NCBI RefSeq assembly: GCF_030271535.1
Contig: NZ_JASCXJ010000009.1
Span: 62,001 to 126,000, forward strand
Reading direction: 5' to 3'
Origin: Nocardiopsis sp. ATB16-24
Lineage (GTDB): Bacteria > Actinomycetota > Actinomycetes > Streptosporangiales > Streptosporangiaceae
DNA: 64,000 nt
Positions 56,288 through 64,000 of this stretch are shown here, piece by piece; position 1 is the stretch's first letter; each line of letters begins with the position of its first letter. Both the position numbers and the translations under genes were made by a program. The notes beneath the pieces are model-generated. The model saw only the letters and a program-made list of their open reading frames with translations, did not search any database and was not told the origin of the DNA.

Positions 56288-58162
56288 GTGCCCTCAGAGC
56301 GCAGAACATCCTCCGCCTCCCCCACGACCCCCACCACCGGCACCACCAACGAGACCACCGACGGCGACGACGGTCGCTTCGACTACGACGTCATCGTCGT
56401 GGGCTCCGGATTCGGAGGTTCGGTCAGCGCCCTGCGCCTCACCGAGAAGGGCTATCGCGTCGGTGTCCTGGAGGCGGGACGTCGCTTCACCCCCCAGACG
56501 CTGCCGTCCTCCTCATGGGACCTGCGCAACTTCCTGTGGGCACCGCGACTGGGCATGTACGGCATCCAGCGCATCCACCTGCTGCGCGACGTGATGATCC
56601 TGGCCGGAGCGGGCGTGGGCGGAGGCTCCCTCAACTACGCCAACACGTTGTACCACCCGATGGACCCGTTCTTCGAAGATCCCCAGTGGCGGCACATCAC
56701 CGACTGGAAGTCGGAGTTGGCGCCCTTCTACGACCAGGCCCGACGCATGCTCGGCGTACGCACCAACCCCACCATCACCCCTTCCGACGTGCACCTGAGG
56801 GCGGTGGCCGAGGACATGGGCGTCGGACACACCTTCCGGCCGACCCCCGTGGGCGTGTGCTTCGGTGACGGTGAGGACGGCGCGGGGAACCGGGGTGCCC
56901 CCGGCGCGTCGGTGGGCGACCCCTACTTCGGCGGGGCCGGACCCGAGCGCAGGGCCTGCCGGGAGTGCGGTGAGTGCATGACCGGATGCCGCCACGGCGC
57001 CAAGAACACCCTCACGGAGAACTACCTGTACTTCGCCGAACGCGACGGCGCCGAGGTGCACCCCCTGACCACCGTCGAACGTCTGCGCGAGCTGCCCGAA
57101 GGCGGGTACGCCGTCGACACCGTCAGGACCGACGCACCTCGGCGCAGGGAGAACGCCCGCACGTTCACCGCCCGTCAGGTCGTCGTGGCCGCCGGGACCT
57201 ACAACACCCAGACCCTGCTGCACCGCATGCGCGACTCGGGGACGCTGCCACGACTGTCGGAAAGACTGGGCACGCTCACCCGTACCAACTCCGAGGCCCT
57301 GGTGGGAGCGATGAGCCGCCACGTACCGCCGCCGGAGGATCTGACCAAGGGCGTGGCCATCACCTCCTCGATCCATCCGGACGAGAACACCCACATCGAA
57401 CCGGTCCGCTACGGGAAGGGCTCCAACGCGATGGGACTCCTCACCGCCATCCAGGTGCCCGGCGGAGGAAGGATTCCACGCTGGCTGCGGTTCCTGGGCC
57501 TGGTGGTCCGCCGCCCGCACGTCTTCGTCCGCAGCTTCTCCAACCGCCGTTGGTCGGAGCGGACCATCATCGGTCTGGTGATGCAGTCCCTGGACAACTC
57601 GCTGACCACGTCGGTGCGTCGGGGCCTGTTCGGCGGCAGGAAGAAGCTGACCTCCCGGCAGGGCCACGGCGAACCCAATCCGACGTGGATCCCGGCCGGG
57701 CAGGAGGCGGCCACCAGGCTGGCCGAACGCATCGACGGGTTCCCCGGAGGAACGTGGGGGGACGTGTTCGACATCCCGATGACCGCGCACTTCCTGGGCG
57801 GCTGTCCCATCGGCGACAGCGCCGAGAACGGTGTCATCGACCCCTACCACCGCCTGTACGGACATCCGGACATCCACGTGGTGGACGGCTCGGCGGTCAC
57901 CGCGAACCTGGGCGTGAACCCGTCTTTGACCATCACGGCACAGGCCGAGCGCGCGATGTCGATGTGGCCGAACAAGGGTGAGGAGGACACGCGTCCGGAG
58001 CAGGGGGCACCGTACCGACGGATCGCACCGGTGTTCCCCCACTCCCCCGCCGTCCCCGCCGGCGCCTTCGCCGAGCTGCGGTTCACCGTCCCGCTGCCCC
58101 TGACGGTGGCCGAACCCACGCCGACCTCCCCGAAGCCGATGCCGAAGGCGGAGGGTGTCTGA
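56288..58162 (+). CDS. GMC-family oxidoreductase (cholesterol oxidase-like)
   Basis: An FAD-dependent alcohol/sterol oxidoreductase of 624 residues. The N-terminal FAD motif is 'YDVIVVGSGFGGSVSALRL' (about 34-52), and 'AGAGVGGGSLNYANTL' is typical of the family. A cysteine cluster 'CRECGECMTGCRHGAKNTL' near residue 225 occurs in a GMC subgroup annotated as cholesterol oxidases. The C-terminal active-site region has 'TAHFLGGCPIG' and 'HVVDGSAVTANLGVNPSLTI'. The first ~30 residues are Ser/Thr-rich; no cleavable signal or Tat motif is evident, so it may be cytosolic. GTG 56288 is the best start. Substrate unknown: sterols or other bulky secondary alcohols are candidates. Confidence 0.88.
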   Translation: MPSERRTSSASPTTPTTGTTNETTDGDDGRFDYDVIVVGSGFGGSVSALRLTEKGYRVGVLEAGRRFTPQTLPSSSWDLRNFLWAPRLGMYGIQRIHLLRDVMILAGAGVGGGSLNYANTLYHPMDPFFEDPQWRHITDWKSELAPFYDQARRMLGVRTNPTITPSDVHLRAVAEDMGVGHTFRPTPVGVCFGDGEDGAGNRGAPGASVGDPYFGGAGPERRACRECGECMTGCRHGAKNTLTENYLYFAERDGAEVHPLTTVERLRELPEGGYAVDTVRTDAPRRRENARTFTARQVVVAAGTYNTQTLLHRMRDSGTLPRLSERLGTLTRTNSEALVGAMSRHVPPPEDLTKGVAITSSIHPDENTHIEPVRYGKGSNAMGLLTAIQVPGGGRIPRWLRFLGLVVRRPHVFVRSFSNRRWSERTIIGLVMQSLDNSLTTSVRRGLFGGRKKLTSRQGHGEPNPTWIPAGQEAATRLAERIDGFPGGTWGDVFDIPMTAHFLGGCPIGDSAENGVIDPYHRLYGHPDIHVVDGSAVTANLGVNPSLTITAQAERAMSMWPNKGEEDTRPEQGAPYRRIAPVFPHSPAVPAGAFAELRFTVPLPLTVAEPTPTSPKPMPKAEGV

Positions 58163-58175
58163 GGCCCCTCTCCAC

Positions 58176-58211
58176 GTCCGGTCCCGCTCCGACGCCGGGG
58201 CGGGACCGGAC
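58176..58211. terminator. Terminator between GMC oxidoreductase and MerR genes
   Basis: GTCCGGTCCCGC (58176-58187) and GCGGGACCGGAC (58200-58211) form a 12-bp perfect stem with a 12-nt loop between convergent genes. Confidence 0.8.
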
Positions 58212-58269
58212 GGGAGGCCCTCGGCGGTGGGCCTAGGAAGGGTCCCGCTCCGCGTGGCGCGGGGCCTGC

Positions 58270-59079
58270 TCAGCGCGCCCCCTGCCCGGAGCCGACCCTT
58301 CCCGGGCTGCCCTCCTCCGGCCCCTCCTTCTCCGCGGCCTCCTTCTGTAGGTACTCCATCGCCAGGGCGAAGTGCTCCCCCATCACGTTGGTGAGCTTGT
58401 CCGCCATCTCCTGCGCCAGGACCGCGTCCACGGCCTGTTGCGCGAGGGGACGCACACGGCGGATCAGTTCGGCCATCTCGGCGGTCTCCTCGCTGCGGAC
58501 CACCGTGCCCGGCGCGTACTCGGCGATGATGTGGTCGGCGACGAGGCGGACCATGTGCTCGGCCACGTTGCCCAGCTTGTCACGCAGGTTCTCGGCGATG
58601 TCGAGCACCGAGTCCACGCTCATCCCCAGCTTCACCAGTTCCACACCGGCGTGCAGCAGCCGGGGACTGGGCACTCGGAAGCGCAGGCCGTCGCGTTCGA
58701 GCACGCCCAGGTCCAAGGAACGTTTGACGGTCCGCGGTGTCACGCCTCCGCCGAACAGTTCCTTCAGGTCTTTGATGGTGAGGTAGTCGGGGATCTCGTC
58801 GCTCCAGGCGTCCCCGATGGCCGACTCGAAGCCGAGGATGTCGGACAGGTCGCCGCCGCGCTCCCAGACCCGGAACATCTCCCCGATGTTGGCGAAGGTG
58901 TAGCCCCTGCGCAGCAGTTGGCCGATCAACCGCAGACGCGTCAGGTGCGCCTCGGAGTAGATGCCCACACGCCCCTCCCTCCGGGGAGGGGCCAGCAGCC
59001 CCCGGTCCTGGTACACCCGGACGTTGCGCACCGTCGTGTCGGCGAGGCGGGCGAGTTCGTCAATGCGGTATTCGGCCAT
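58270..59079 (-). CDS. MerR-family transcriptional regulator
   Basis: A protein of 269 residues, longer than a metal-sensing MerR. The N-terminal winged helix (1-75) reads 'YRIDELARLADTTVRNVRVYQDRGLLAPP', 'VGIYSEAHLTRLRLIGQLL' and 'GYTFANIGEMFRVWERG' in pieces. The C-terminal ~190 residues form a helical effector or dimer domain with no cysteines, so an organic ligand is more likely than a metal. The gene is divergent from the SDR-monooxygenase operon (115-bp gap with two dyads) and probably controls it and itself. Confidence 0.9.
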   Translation of the reverse strand: MAEYRIDELARLADTTVRNVRVYQDRGLLAPPRREGRVGIYSEAHLTRLRLIGQLLRRGYTFANIGEMFRVWERGGDLSDILGFESAIGDAWSDEIPDYLTIKDLKELFGGGVTPRTVKRSLDLGVLERDGLRFRVPSPRLLHAGVELVKLGMSVDSVLDIAENLRDKLGNVAEHMVRLVADHIIAEYAPGTVVRSEETAEMAELIRRVRPLAQQAVDAVLAQEMADKLTNVMGEHFALAMEYLQKEAAEKEGPEEGSPGRVGSGQGAR

Positions 59080-59105
59080 GGGCCAAGCCTAGGGACCCCC
59101 GAACC

Positions 59106-59153
59106 TTACTCGTCAGTAAATTTCCATCCTCTCCCCATTGCATTGTGACAATG
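59106..59153. promoter_or_regulatory. Operator-like dyads in the MerR/SDR divergent promoter
   Basis: TTACT-CGTC-AGTAA (59106-59119) and CATTGT-G-ACAATG (59141-59153) lie in the 115-bp AT-richer gap between divergent genes. The first fits a dimeric operator, possibly MerR; the second is a perfect 13-bp palindrome 42 bp before the SDR start. Confidence 0.55.
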
Positions 59154-59194
59154 CTCGTTGTAACGTTCCCGGCAATGACTGTGGAGGAGATCAC

Positions 59195-60049
59195 ATGACG
59201 ACGCCCCCGCCGCGCCACCTACGACGGCTGCCCGGCCAGAACGCCCTCGTCACCGGTGCCTCGGGGGCTTTCGGCAACGCCACCATGGCCGTTCTCCGCC
59301 GGCTCGGCGTGAACGTGGTCGGCATCGATCTCAAACCCGCCCCCGACGTCATCGGCTGCGACATCACCGACGACGAGCAGGTTCGCCAGGGGGTCACCGA
59401 AGCACTGGAACGACTCGACGGCCGTGTGGACCTGCTGATCCACTACGCGGGGGTCGGACCGGCCGTGGACATCGGCCGGACTCCGGACGCGCACGTCCAC
59501 CAGGCCCTGGAGGTCAACCTGCTGGGCCCCTGGCGGGTCACCGCCGCCGCCATGCCGGCCCTGCTCCGGAGCAGGGGCCGCGTCATCATCACCGCCTCCC
59601 TGTTGTCGGGCCTCCAACTTCCCTTCGCCGGCGCCTACACGGTCTCCAAGCGGGCGCTCACCGCCTACGCCGACTGTCTGCGCGCCGAGTACGGCACACA
59701 CATCGGGGTCACCACCGTCTACCCCGGCTACGTCGACACCCCCATCCACGACAGCTCCCGGGCCACGGGGGTGGCCCTCGACGGCCTGGTGCCCGCCGAA
59801 CGGGAGCGCGACACCGTCATGTCGGTGGTCCGCGCGGCCGGGGCCAGGCGGGCCCCCCGCGACGTGGCCTCCACCGCACTCGGCACCGTCGGACTGCGTC
59901 TGTTCCGACACTTCCCCGGCACCACCGAACAGATCGTGTCGCTCCAGGTGGGGCTGCTCCTGGCGGACGGCGCCTTCGGCGACGCCGAGATCGCCCGGGG
60001 GCTCCACGAGCGACACGGCCACTCCCCGGTTCGTCCGGACGCGTCCTGA
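59195..60049 (+). CDS. SDR-family oxidoreductase
   Basis: A short-chain dehydrogenase of 284 residues. The cofactor motif is 'ALVTGASGAFGNATMAVLRRLG' with TGxxxGxG spacing (about 17-27). 'DLLIHYAGVGP' stands in for the NAG motif. The catalytic Ser is in 'IITASLLSG', and Tyr-x-x-x-Lys is in 'AYTVSKRAL'. 'YPGYVDTPIH' follows. The C-terminal extension (residues 235-284) is typical of SDRs in lipid/ketone metabolism. GGAGGAG is well placed before ATG 59195. First gene of a five-gene operon; likely interconverts an alcohol and a ketone acted on by the downstream BVMO/FMO. Confidence 0.9.
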   Translation: MTTPPPRHLRRLPGQNALVTGASGAFGNATMAVLRRLGVNVVGIDLKPAPDVIGCDITDDEQVRQGVTEALERLDGRVDLLIHYAGVGPAVDIGRTPDAHVHQALEVNLLGPWRVTAAAMPALLRSRGRVIITASLLSGLQLPFAGAYTVSKRALTAYADCLRAEYGTHIGVTTVYPGYVDTPIHDSSRATGVALDGLVPAERERDTVMSVVRAAGARRAPRDVASTALGTVGLRLFRHFPGTTEQIVSLQVGLLLADGAFGDAEIARGLHERHGHSPVRPDAS

Positions 60050-60061
60050 GGAGGAAGAAAG

Positions 60062-60973
60062 TTGACCGCAGACACCACCGCACCGCCCAAGCCCACCGAC
60101 CGCGAGGGGATCGCCAAGCGGCTGCTGCGCGGCTCGGCGAAGGCCTCCTTCGACCCGCTCGTCGAGATCGACTGGGACGCCCCCGTCGACAAGGACATGT
60201 GGGCGGTCCGACCCGAGCGCGTCTCGCTCTACGGCACCTACCTGTGGGAGCGGCTCACCGACGAGCAGCGCAAGGAGCTCTCCCGCCTGGAGATCGCCTC
60301 CATCGCGACCATCGGCATCTGGTTCGAGACCATCCTCATGCAGATGCTGGTGCGGCACGCCTACGACCACGACCCCACCACCAAGCACGTCCAGTACGCG
60401 TACACCGAGATCGCCGACGAGTGCCGGCACACGGTGATGTTCGCCAAGCTGGTGGAGAAACTCGGTTCGAAGGCCTACAAGCTCGACCCCGCCGCACACA
60501 ACCTCGGCCGCCTGTTCAAGACCATCGCGCACGGCCCGCTGATCTTCGCCGGGGCCCTGTTCGTGGAGGAGGTCCTCGACCAGTTCCAGCGTGAGGCGGT
60601 CCCCGACGAGCAGGTCCTCCCCCTGGTGCGCGCCGTCTCCCGGATCCACGTGGTGGAGGAGGCGCGGCACATGCGCTACGCCCGCGAGGAGTTCCACCGG
60701 GACTGGGCCACGCGTGGGCCGCTCAACAGGGCCTACAGCCGCGTCATCCTGGGCCTGGTCGCCTACTATTCGGCCACCCGCCTGATCAACCCCAAGGTGT
60801 ACGCACAGGTCGGACTCGATCCGCGGGAGGCGGCCCGGGTCGCCCGGCGCAACCCCCACTGGATCGCCACCAAGACCTGGGCCGCCCGCAAGGTCGTCAG
60901 GACCCTGGACACCGCCGGCGCCATCTCGGGCCTGGGCCGCTACTTCTGGAAGAAGGCCGGGCTGCTCGGCTGA
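60062..60973 (+). CDS. AurF-like diiron oxygenase
   Basis: A helical protein of 303 residues. The putative diiron ligands lie in 'WFETILMQMLVRHAY', 'EIADECRHTVMFAKL' and 'HVVEEARHMRYAREEFHRD': the E-x-x-R/H pattern of the AurF/p-aminobenzoate N-oxygenase and related metal-dependent hydrolase-like families. AurF itself oxidises aryl amines, but many actinomycete homologues sit with FMO and SDR genes and have unknown substrates. The start is TTG 60062 with GAGGAGGAAG upstream, 12 bp after the SDR stop, so translation is probably coupled. Hydroxylation of a lipid or hydrocarbon is a reasonable but unproven role. Confidence 0.85.
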   Translation: MTADTTAPPKPTDREGIAKRLLRGSAKASFDPLVEIDWDAPVDKDMWAVRPERVSLYGTYLWERLTDEQRKELSRLEIASIATIGIWFETILMQMLVRHAYDHDPTTKHVQYAYTEIADECRHTVMFAKLVEKLGSKAYKLDPAAHNLGRLFKTIAHGPLIFAGALFVEEVLDQFQREAVPDEQVLPLVRAVSRIHVVEEARHMRYAREEFHRDWATRGPLNRAYSRVILGLVAYYSATRLINPKVYAQVGLDPREAARVARRNPHWIATKTWAARKVVRTLDTAGAISGLGRYFWKKAGLLG

Positions 60974-60983
60974 CCCTTGGACT

Positions 60984-61062
60984 CCACCGTCGGAGGGCGC
61001 AACGCGCCACGCCCTCCGACGGTGGTCACACCCCCGGGGACGCAACGCGCCACGTCCCCGGG
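60984..61062 (+). repeat. Two tandem perfect hairpins sharing the same 10-nt loop
   Basis: Hairpin 1: stem 60984-60999 / 61010-61025 (16 bp, CCACCGTCGGAGGGCG arm). Hairpin 2: stem 61033-61042 / 61053-61062 (10 bp, CCCGGGGACG arm). The stems differ, but both loops are exactly CAACGCGCCA (61000-61009 and 61043-61052). They lie between the diiron oxygenase and FMO genes and may be attenuators, mRNA-processing or protein-binding elements. Confidence 0.85.
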
Positions 61063-61116
61063 CCCAACGCCCCCGGCCGGGTGTCCCGAGCCGATCGCAC
61101 GAAGGGAATCCCGCAC

Positions 61117-62658
61117 GTGACCGAAGCACCACCGCACTTCCGGGTGGCCGTCATCGGCTCCGGCTTCGCCGGGATCGGGATGGCCGTCCGACTCAAGCAG
61201 GCCGGCCTCCAGGACTTCGTGGTCCTGGAACGCGCCGACGACATCGGCGGCACCTGGCGCGACAACTCCTACCCCGGCGCCGCCTGCGACGTTCCCTCAC
61301 ACCTGTACTCGTTCTCGTTCGCGCTCAACCCGGACTGGAGTCGCACCTTCTCCCCCCAACCGGAGATCTTCGACTACATGAAGCGGGTCGCCGGGGAGTA
61401 CGGCGTGCACAAGCACGTCCGCCACGGCCACGAGGTGACCTCCGCGCACTGGGAGCCCGAGCACAACCGGTGGCGGATCGCGACCGAGAAGGGCACCCTC
61501 ACCGCCCAGTTCCTGGTCAGCGGAGCCGGTCCGCTCGCCGATCCCTCCTACCCCGACATCAAGGGCCTGGAGACCTTCGAGGGGACGATGTTCCACTCGG
61601 CGACCTGGGACCACGACCACGACCTGACCGGTCGTCGGATCGCGGTGATCGGCACCGGCGCCTCCGCGATCCAGTTCGTACCGCGGATCCAGCCCAAGGC
61701 GGGAAGACTGACGCTGTTCCAGCGGACCGCGCCATGGGTGATGTTCCGGCACGACCGCGACATCACCAGGGTGGAGAGATGGCTGTACCGCAACGTCCCG
61801 CTGGCCCAGCAGGTCGCCCGTAAGAGCATCTACTGGGGCCGGGAGAGCTACGTGCTCGGTTTCGCCAAGAATCCGAGACTGCTGTCGGTGGTGGAGAGGC
61901 TCGGCCGGGCCAACATCAACCGGAGCGTGAAGGACCCCGAGCTGCGCGCCAAGCTCACGCCGAGCTTCCGGGCGGGCTGCAAGCGCATCCTGATGTCCAA
62001 CGACTACTACCCGGCGTTGGCCCGGCCCAACGTGGACGTGGTCACCGACCGCATCGTGGAGGTCCGACCGAACGCCGTCGTCACCCGCGACCCCTCGGGC
62101 CGCGAGACCGAGCACGAGGTGGACACGATCATCCTGGGCACCGGTTTCCACGTGACCGACCCTCCCGTGGCCCGACGGATCTTCGACGCCGAGGGCAGGT
62201 CACTGGCCGAACACTGGGGCGAGGACGTGCGGGCCTTCCGGGGCACCACCGTCGCCGGGTTCCCCAACGCCTTCCTGTTGGCCGGGCCGAACACGGGGTT
62301 GGGGCACACCTCCCAGGTGTTCATGATCGAGGCCCAGATCCGGTACACCATGCAGGCTCTCACCTACCTGTGCCGCAACGGGCTCGATCGTCTGGAGGTG
62401 CGCCCCCAGGCCCAGGAGGCCTACAACGCGAGGATCGCCAAGGCCATGGAGGGCACCGTGTGGGTGACCGGCGGCTGCGACAGCTGGTACCTGAACGAGA
62501 ACGGCCGCAACACCACGCTGTGGCCCACCTTCACGTGGAGCTTCGCGTTGCGCACGCGGTGGTTCGACCCCCACAACTACGACCTGCGCGTGGACCGCTC
62601 CCGCGGACGCGGTCCGCGTACCCGCGTACCGGCGGTCACGGGAGGAGGCGCGCGATGA
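61117..62658 (+). CDS. Flavin-containing/Baeyer-Villiger-type monooxygenase
   Basis: A protein of 513 residues. The FAD site is 'VAVIGSGFAGIGMAVRLKQAG' in pieces (about 11-31), then 'ERADDIGGTWRDNSYPGAACD' with the conserved Trp-Arg. The second nucleotide site is 'RIAVIGTGASAIQFVPRI' (about 180). The BVMO-type linker region is around 'FHSATWDHDH' (FxGxxxHxxxW-like, here F-E-G-T-M-F-H-S-A-T-W). 'LAGPNTGLGHTSQVFMIEAQ' is characteristic of the actinobacterial FMO group that includes MymA. It probably oxidises a ketone or lipid substrate with NADPH and O2. GTG 61117 follows GAAGGGA. Its stop overlaps the DUF4873 start by ATGA. Confidence 0.9.
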   Translation: MTEAPPHFRVAVIGSGFAGIGMAVRLKQAGLQDFVVLERADDIGGTWRDNSYPGAACDVPSHLYSFSFALNPDWSRTFSPQPEIFDYMKRVAGEYGVHKHVRHGHEVTSAHWEPEHNRWRIATEKGTLTAQFLVSGAGPLADPSYPDIKGLETFEGTMFHSATWDHDHDLTGRRIAVIGTGASAIQFVPRIQPKAGRLTLFQRTAPWVMFRHDRDITRVERWLYRNVPLAQQVARKSIYWGRESYVLGFAKNPRLLSVVERLGRANINRSVKDPELRAKLTPSFRAGCKRILMSNDYYPALARPNVDVVTDRIVEVRPNAVVTRDPSGRETEHEVDTIILGTGFHVTDPPVARRIFDAEGRSLAEHWGEDVRAFRGTTVAGFPNAFLLAGPNTGLGHTSQVFMIEAQIRYTMQALTYLCRNGLDRLEVRPQAQEAYNARIAKAMEGTVWVTGGCDSWYLNENGRNTTLWPTFTWSFALRTRWFDPHNYDLRVDRSRGRGPRTRVPAVTGGGAR

Positions 62659-63008
62659 GCGGGTTCGACGACGGCGAGGAGGAGTACCAGGGCCTCGTGA
62701 CGATCGTGCTGCCCGGCGACGACTCCGAGGAGGGCTCCGGAGAGCACGTGGAGGTACGGGCCCACCTGGCGGGGAACTTCTCCCCCTTGACCGGCGACTA
62801 CCGGTGGCGTGGACGGCTCTCCCCCAGCACGAGGGTGAGCGCGGCCTTCCGCGAGGGCGTGCGTACCGTGGTGGTGCGTACACCCGGAGGATTCGAGAGC
62901 GCCGGGGTCCTGGAGGAGCCCAACCTGTGGGGTGGGCATCCGATCGGCGGGACCGGCTCTCCCCCCTTCGCGGTCCCCCTGGTGGACATCGGCGAGCCCG
63001 ACCACTGA
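62655..63008 (+). CDS. DUF4873 protein
   Basis: A small beta-rich protein of 117 residues. 'YQGLVTIVLPGDD', 'VRAHLAGNFSPLTGDYRWRGRL' in pieces and 'LVDIGEPD' match DUF4873, a domain found alone or fused to flavin monooxygenases of this type. The start codon overlaps the FMO stop (ATGA), indicating tight translational coupling and probably a physical partnership with the monooxygenase. The biochemical role is unknown. Confidence 0.87.
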   Translation: MSGFDDGEEEYQGLVTIVLPGDDSEEGSGEHVEVRAHLAGNFSPLTGDYRWRGRLSPSTRVSAAFREGVRTVVVRTPGGFESAGVLEEPNLWGGHPIGGTGSPPFAVPLVDIGEPDH

Positions 63009-63100
63009 GCCGCGTCCCCCACCAGGCCCCTCGGACACGTGCCGGCCGGGGGGCTCATGACGATACCCCCGGCACATCCCGAGTGAGAGGTGTTCCCCCG

Positions 63101-64000
63101 ATGGCGATGCGGCACGTGGGCCAGGCCCGTGAACTCCAGGTGCGCTCCGACGACGGCACGACGCTGCACGTCGAGGTACGCGGCCCCGAGGACGGGCCGA
63201 CCGTGGTCCTCGCCCACTGCTGGGCGACCTCGTCGGCCTCCTGGGGGCCGGTGGTCCGCGCGCTCGACCCCTCGCTGCGGGTGGTGCTCTACGACCAACG
63301 CGGCCACGGCCGGACCCCCCTACCGGTCACCAGGGCGGGGTACGGCGCGGAGAAGCTGGCCGAGGACCTGTGCGCGGTCCTGGAGGCGACCGTGCCCGAG
63401 GGACACAAGGCGGTGGTGGCCGGACACAGCATGGGCGGCATGACCATCATGGCGGCCGGCGCCCACCCGGTGTTCCAGGACAGAGCCGCCGCGGTCCTGC
63501 TCACCAACACCGGGTGCACGCAACTGCCCCAACGGTCGACCGCCGTCCCGCTGCCCGGCCCGCTGGGCACGCTCGGCGCGCACGTGTTCCTCAAGGCACC
63601 CCTTCCGTTGGGCCCCCGCAACATCCTCACCACCGCCGCGTTGAAGTCCATGGTGATGGGCAGGAAGGCGGACCCTCGCATGGTGCGGCTGTGCATGAGG
63701 ATGGTGCACGCCTGTGACCCCGTGTGCCGCGGGTCGTGGGGACGCGTGATGAGCACGCTGGACCTGGAGGGGTCCACGCGTCGGATCACGGCGCCCACCG
63801 TCGTGCTGGTGGGGGTCGAGGACAAACTGACCCCGCCCTGGCACGCGCACCACATCGCCTCGCTGGTCGGGGACTGCCGGGAGGTCCTGGAGGTCCCCGA
63901 CGCCGGCCACATGGGGCCGCTGGAGTATCCGGAGCTCCTGGCCGACCGGCTGAACCGGCTCGCCGCCGAGCACCTGGAAGGCCTCGCGGAGGCCGCCTGA
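63101..64000 (+). CDS. Alpha/beta hydrolase
   Basis: A protein of 299 residues with the alpha/beta-hydrolase fold. The oxyanion region is 'VVLAHCWATSSASW', followed by 'VVLYDQRGHGRT'. The nucleophile elbow is 'AGHSMGGMTIM' (G-x-S-x-G), the acid is probably in 'GVEDKLTPPWHA', and the catalytic His is in 'DAGHMGPLEYP'. It lacks a signal peptide. It ends the five-gene operon and may hydrolyse the ester or lactone made by the upstream BVMO/FMO. ATG 63101 fits the family start; the stop codon is the last three bases of the window. Confidence 0.9.
   Translation: MAMRHVGQARELQVRSDDGTTLHVEVRGPEDGPTVVLAHCWATSSASWGPVVRALDPSLRVVLYDQRGHGRTPLPVTRAGYGAEKLAEDLCAVLEATVPEGHKAVVAGHSMGGMTIMAAGAHPVFQDRAAAVLLTNTGCTQLPQRSTAVPLPGPLGTLGAHVFLKAPLPLGPRNILTTAALKSMVMGRKADPRMVRLCMRMVHACDPVCRGSWGRVMSTLDLEGSTRRITAPTVVLVGVEDKLTPPWHAHHIASLVGDCREVLEVPDAGHMGPLEYPELLADRLNRLAAEHLEGLAEAA

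Overview
This 64 kb window comes from a high-GC actinomycete. The evidence is a modular type I polyketide synthase (PKS), a Cvn-type conservon, DUF1707, DUF6114 and DUF6230 proteins, frequent GTG and TTG starts and third-position GC bias. A Nocardiopsis-like genus is plausible but is inferred from gene content only. There is no rRNA, no prophage and no intact insertion sequence.

Left part (1-12.2 kb): an AbiEi/DUF559-like protein, a formamidase operon (fmdB-fmdA), and a decayed sugar-catabolism patch. That patch holds an SMP-30 lactonase, a scar joining the start of a glucose-6-phosphate dehydrogenase-like gene to the end of a sugar-porter gene, and a YbhE-type lactonase with a DasR-like operator. 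Then follow the RNA helicase HrpA, a membrane-anchored Ser/Thr kinase and a tiny membrane protein.

Centre (12.2-32.3 kb, minus strand): a three-protein PKS, transcribed from 32.3 kb down to 12.2 kb. Its order is loading KSQ-AT-ACP; module 1 KS-DH-ER-KR-ACP, which has no AT; module 2 KS-AT-KR-ACP; module 3 KS-AT-DH-ER-KR-ACP-TE. Collinear logic gives a propionate-started tetraketide with its only hydroxyl at C5, suited to close to a delta-lactone. If all extenders are methylmalonyl, the planar product is 3,5-dimethyl-6-(pentan-2-yl)oxan-2-one, the skeleton of the fire-ant queen pheromone invictolide. This prediction and the AT-less module are the main points of interest.

Upstream of the PKS (32.8-40.1 kb, same strand): a StyA-like flavin monooxygenase interrupted by an in-frame amber codon, a four-gene conservon (cvnA-D) with an unusual soluble, proline/glutamine-rich CvnA, and a crotonyl-CoA carboxylase/reductase-like enzyme that may supply an extender unit.

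Right part (40-64 kb): a transposase remnant, two tandem septum-formation-type lipoproteins, two tRNA-Lys(CTT) genes, an RpiR/MurR regulator with MurQ etherase (peptidoglycan recycling), a DUF885 peptidase-like protein, a 478-residue protein of unknown function, a SanA/YdcF-like protein, a DUF1707 protein, a UvrD-type helicase with a RelE-like N-terminus, a DUF6230/DUF6114 pair and a GMC oxidoreductase. At the end a MerR regulator is divergent from a five-gene oxidative operon: SDR, AurF-like diiron oxygenase, FMO/BVMO, DUF4873 and alpha/beta hydrolase. Two perfect hairpins with the same 10-nt loop lie inside that operon.
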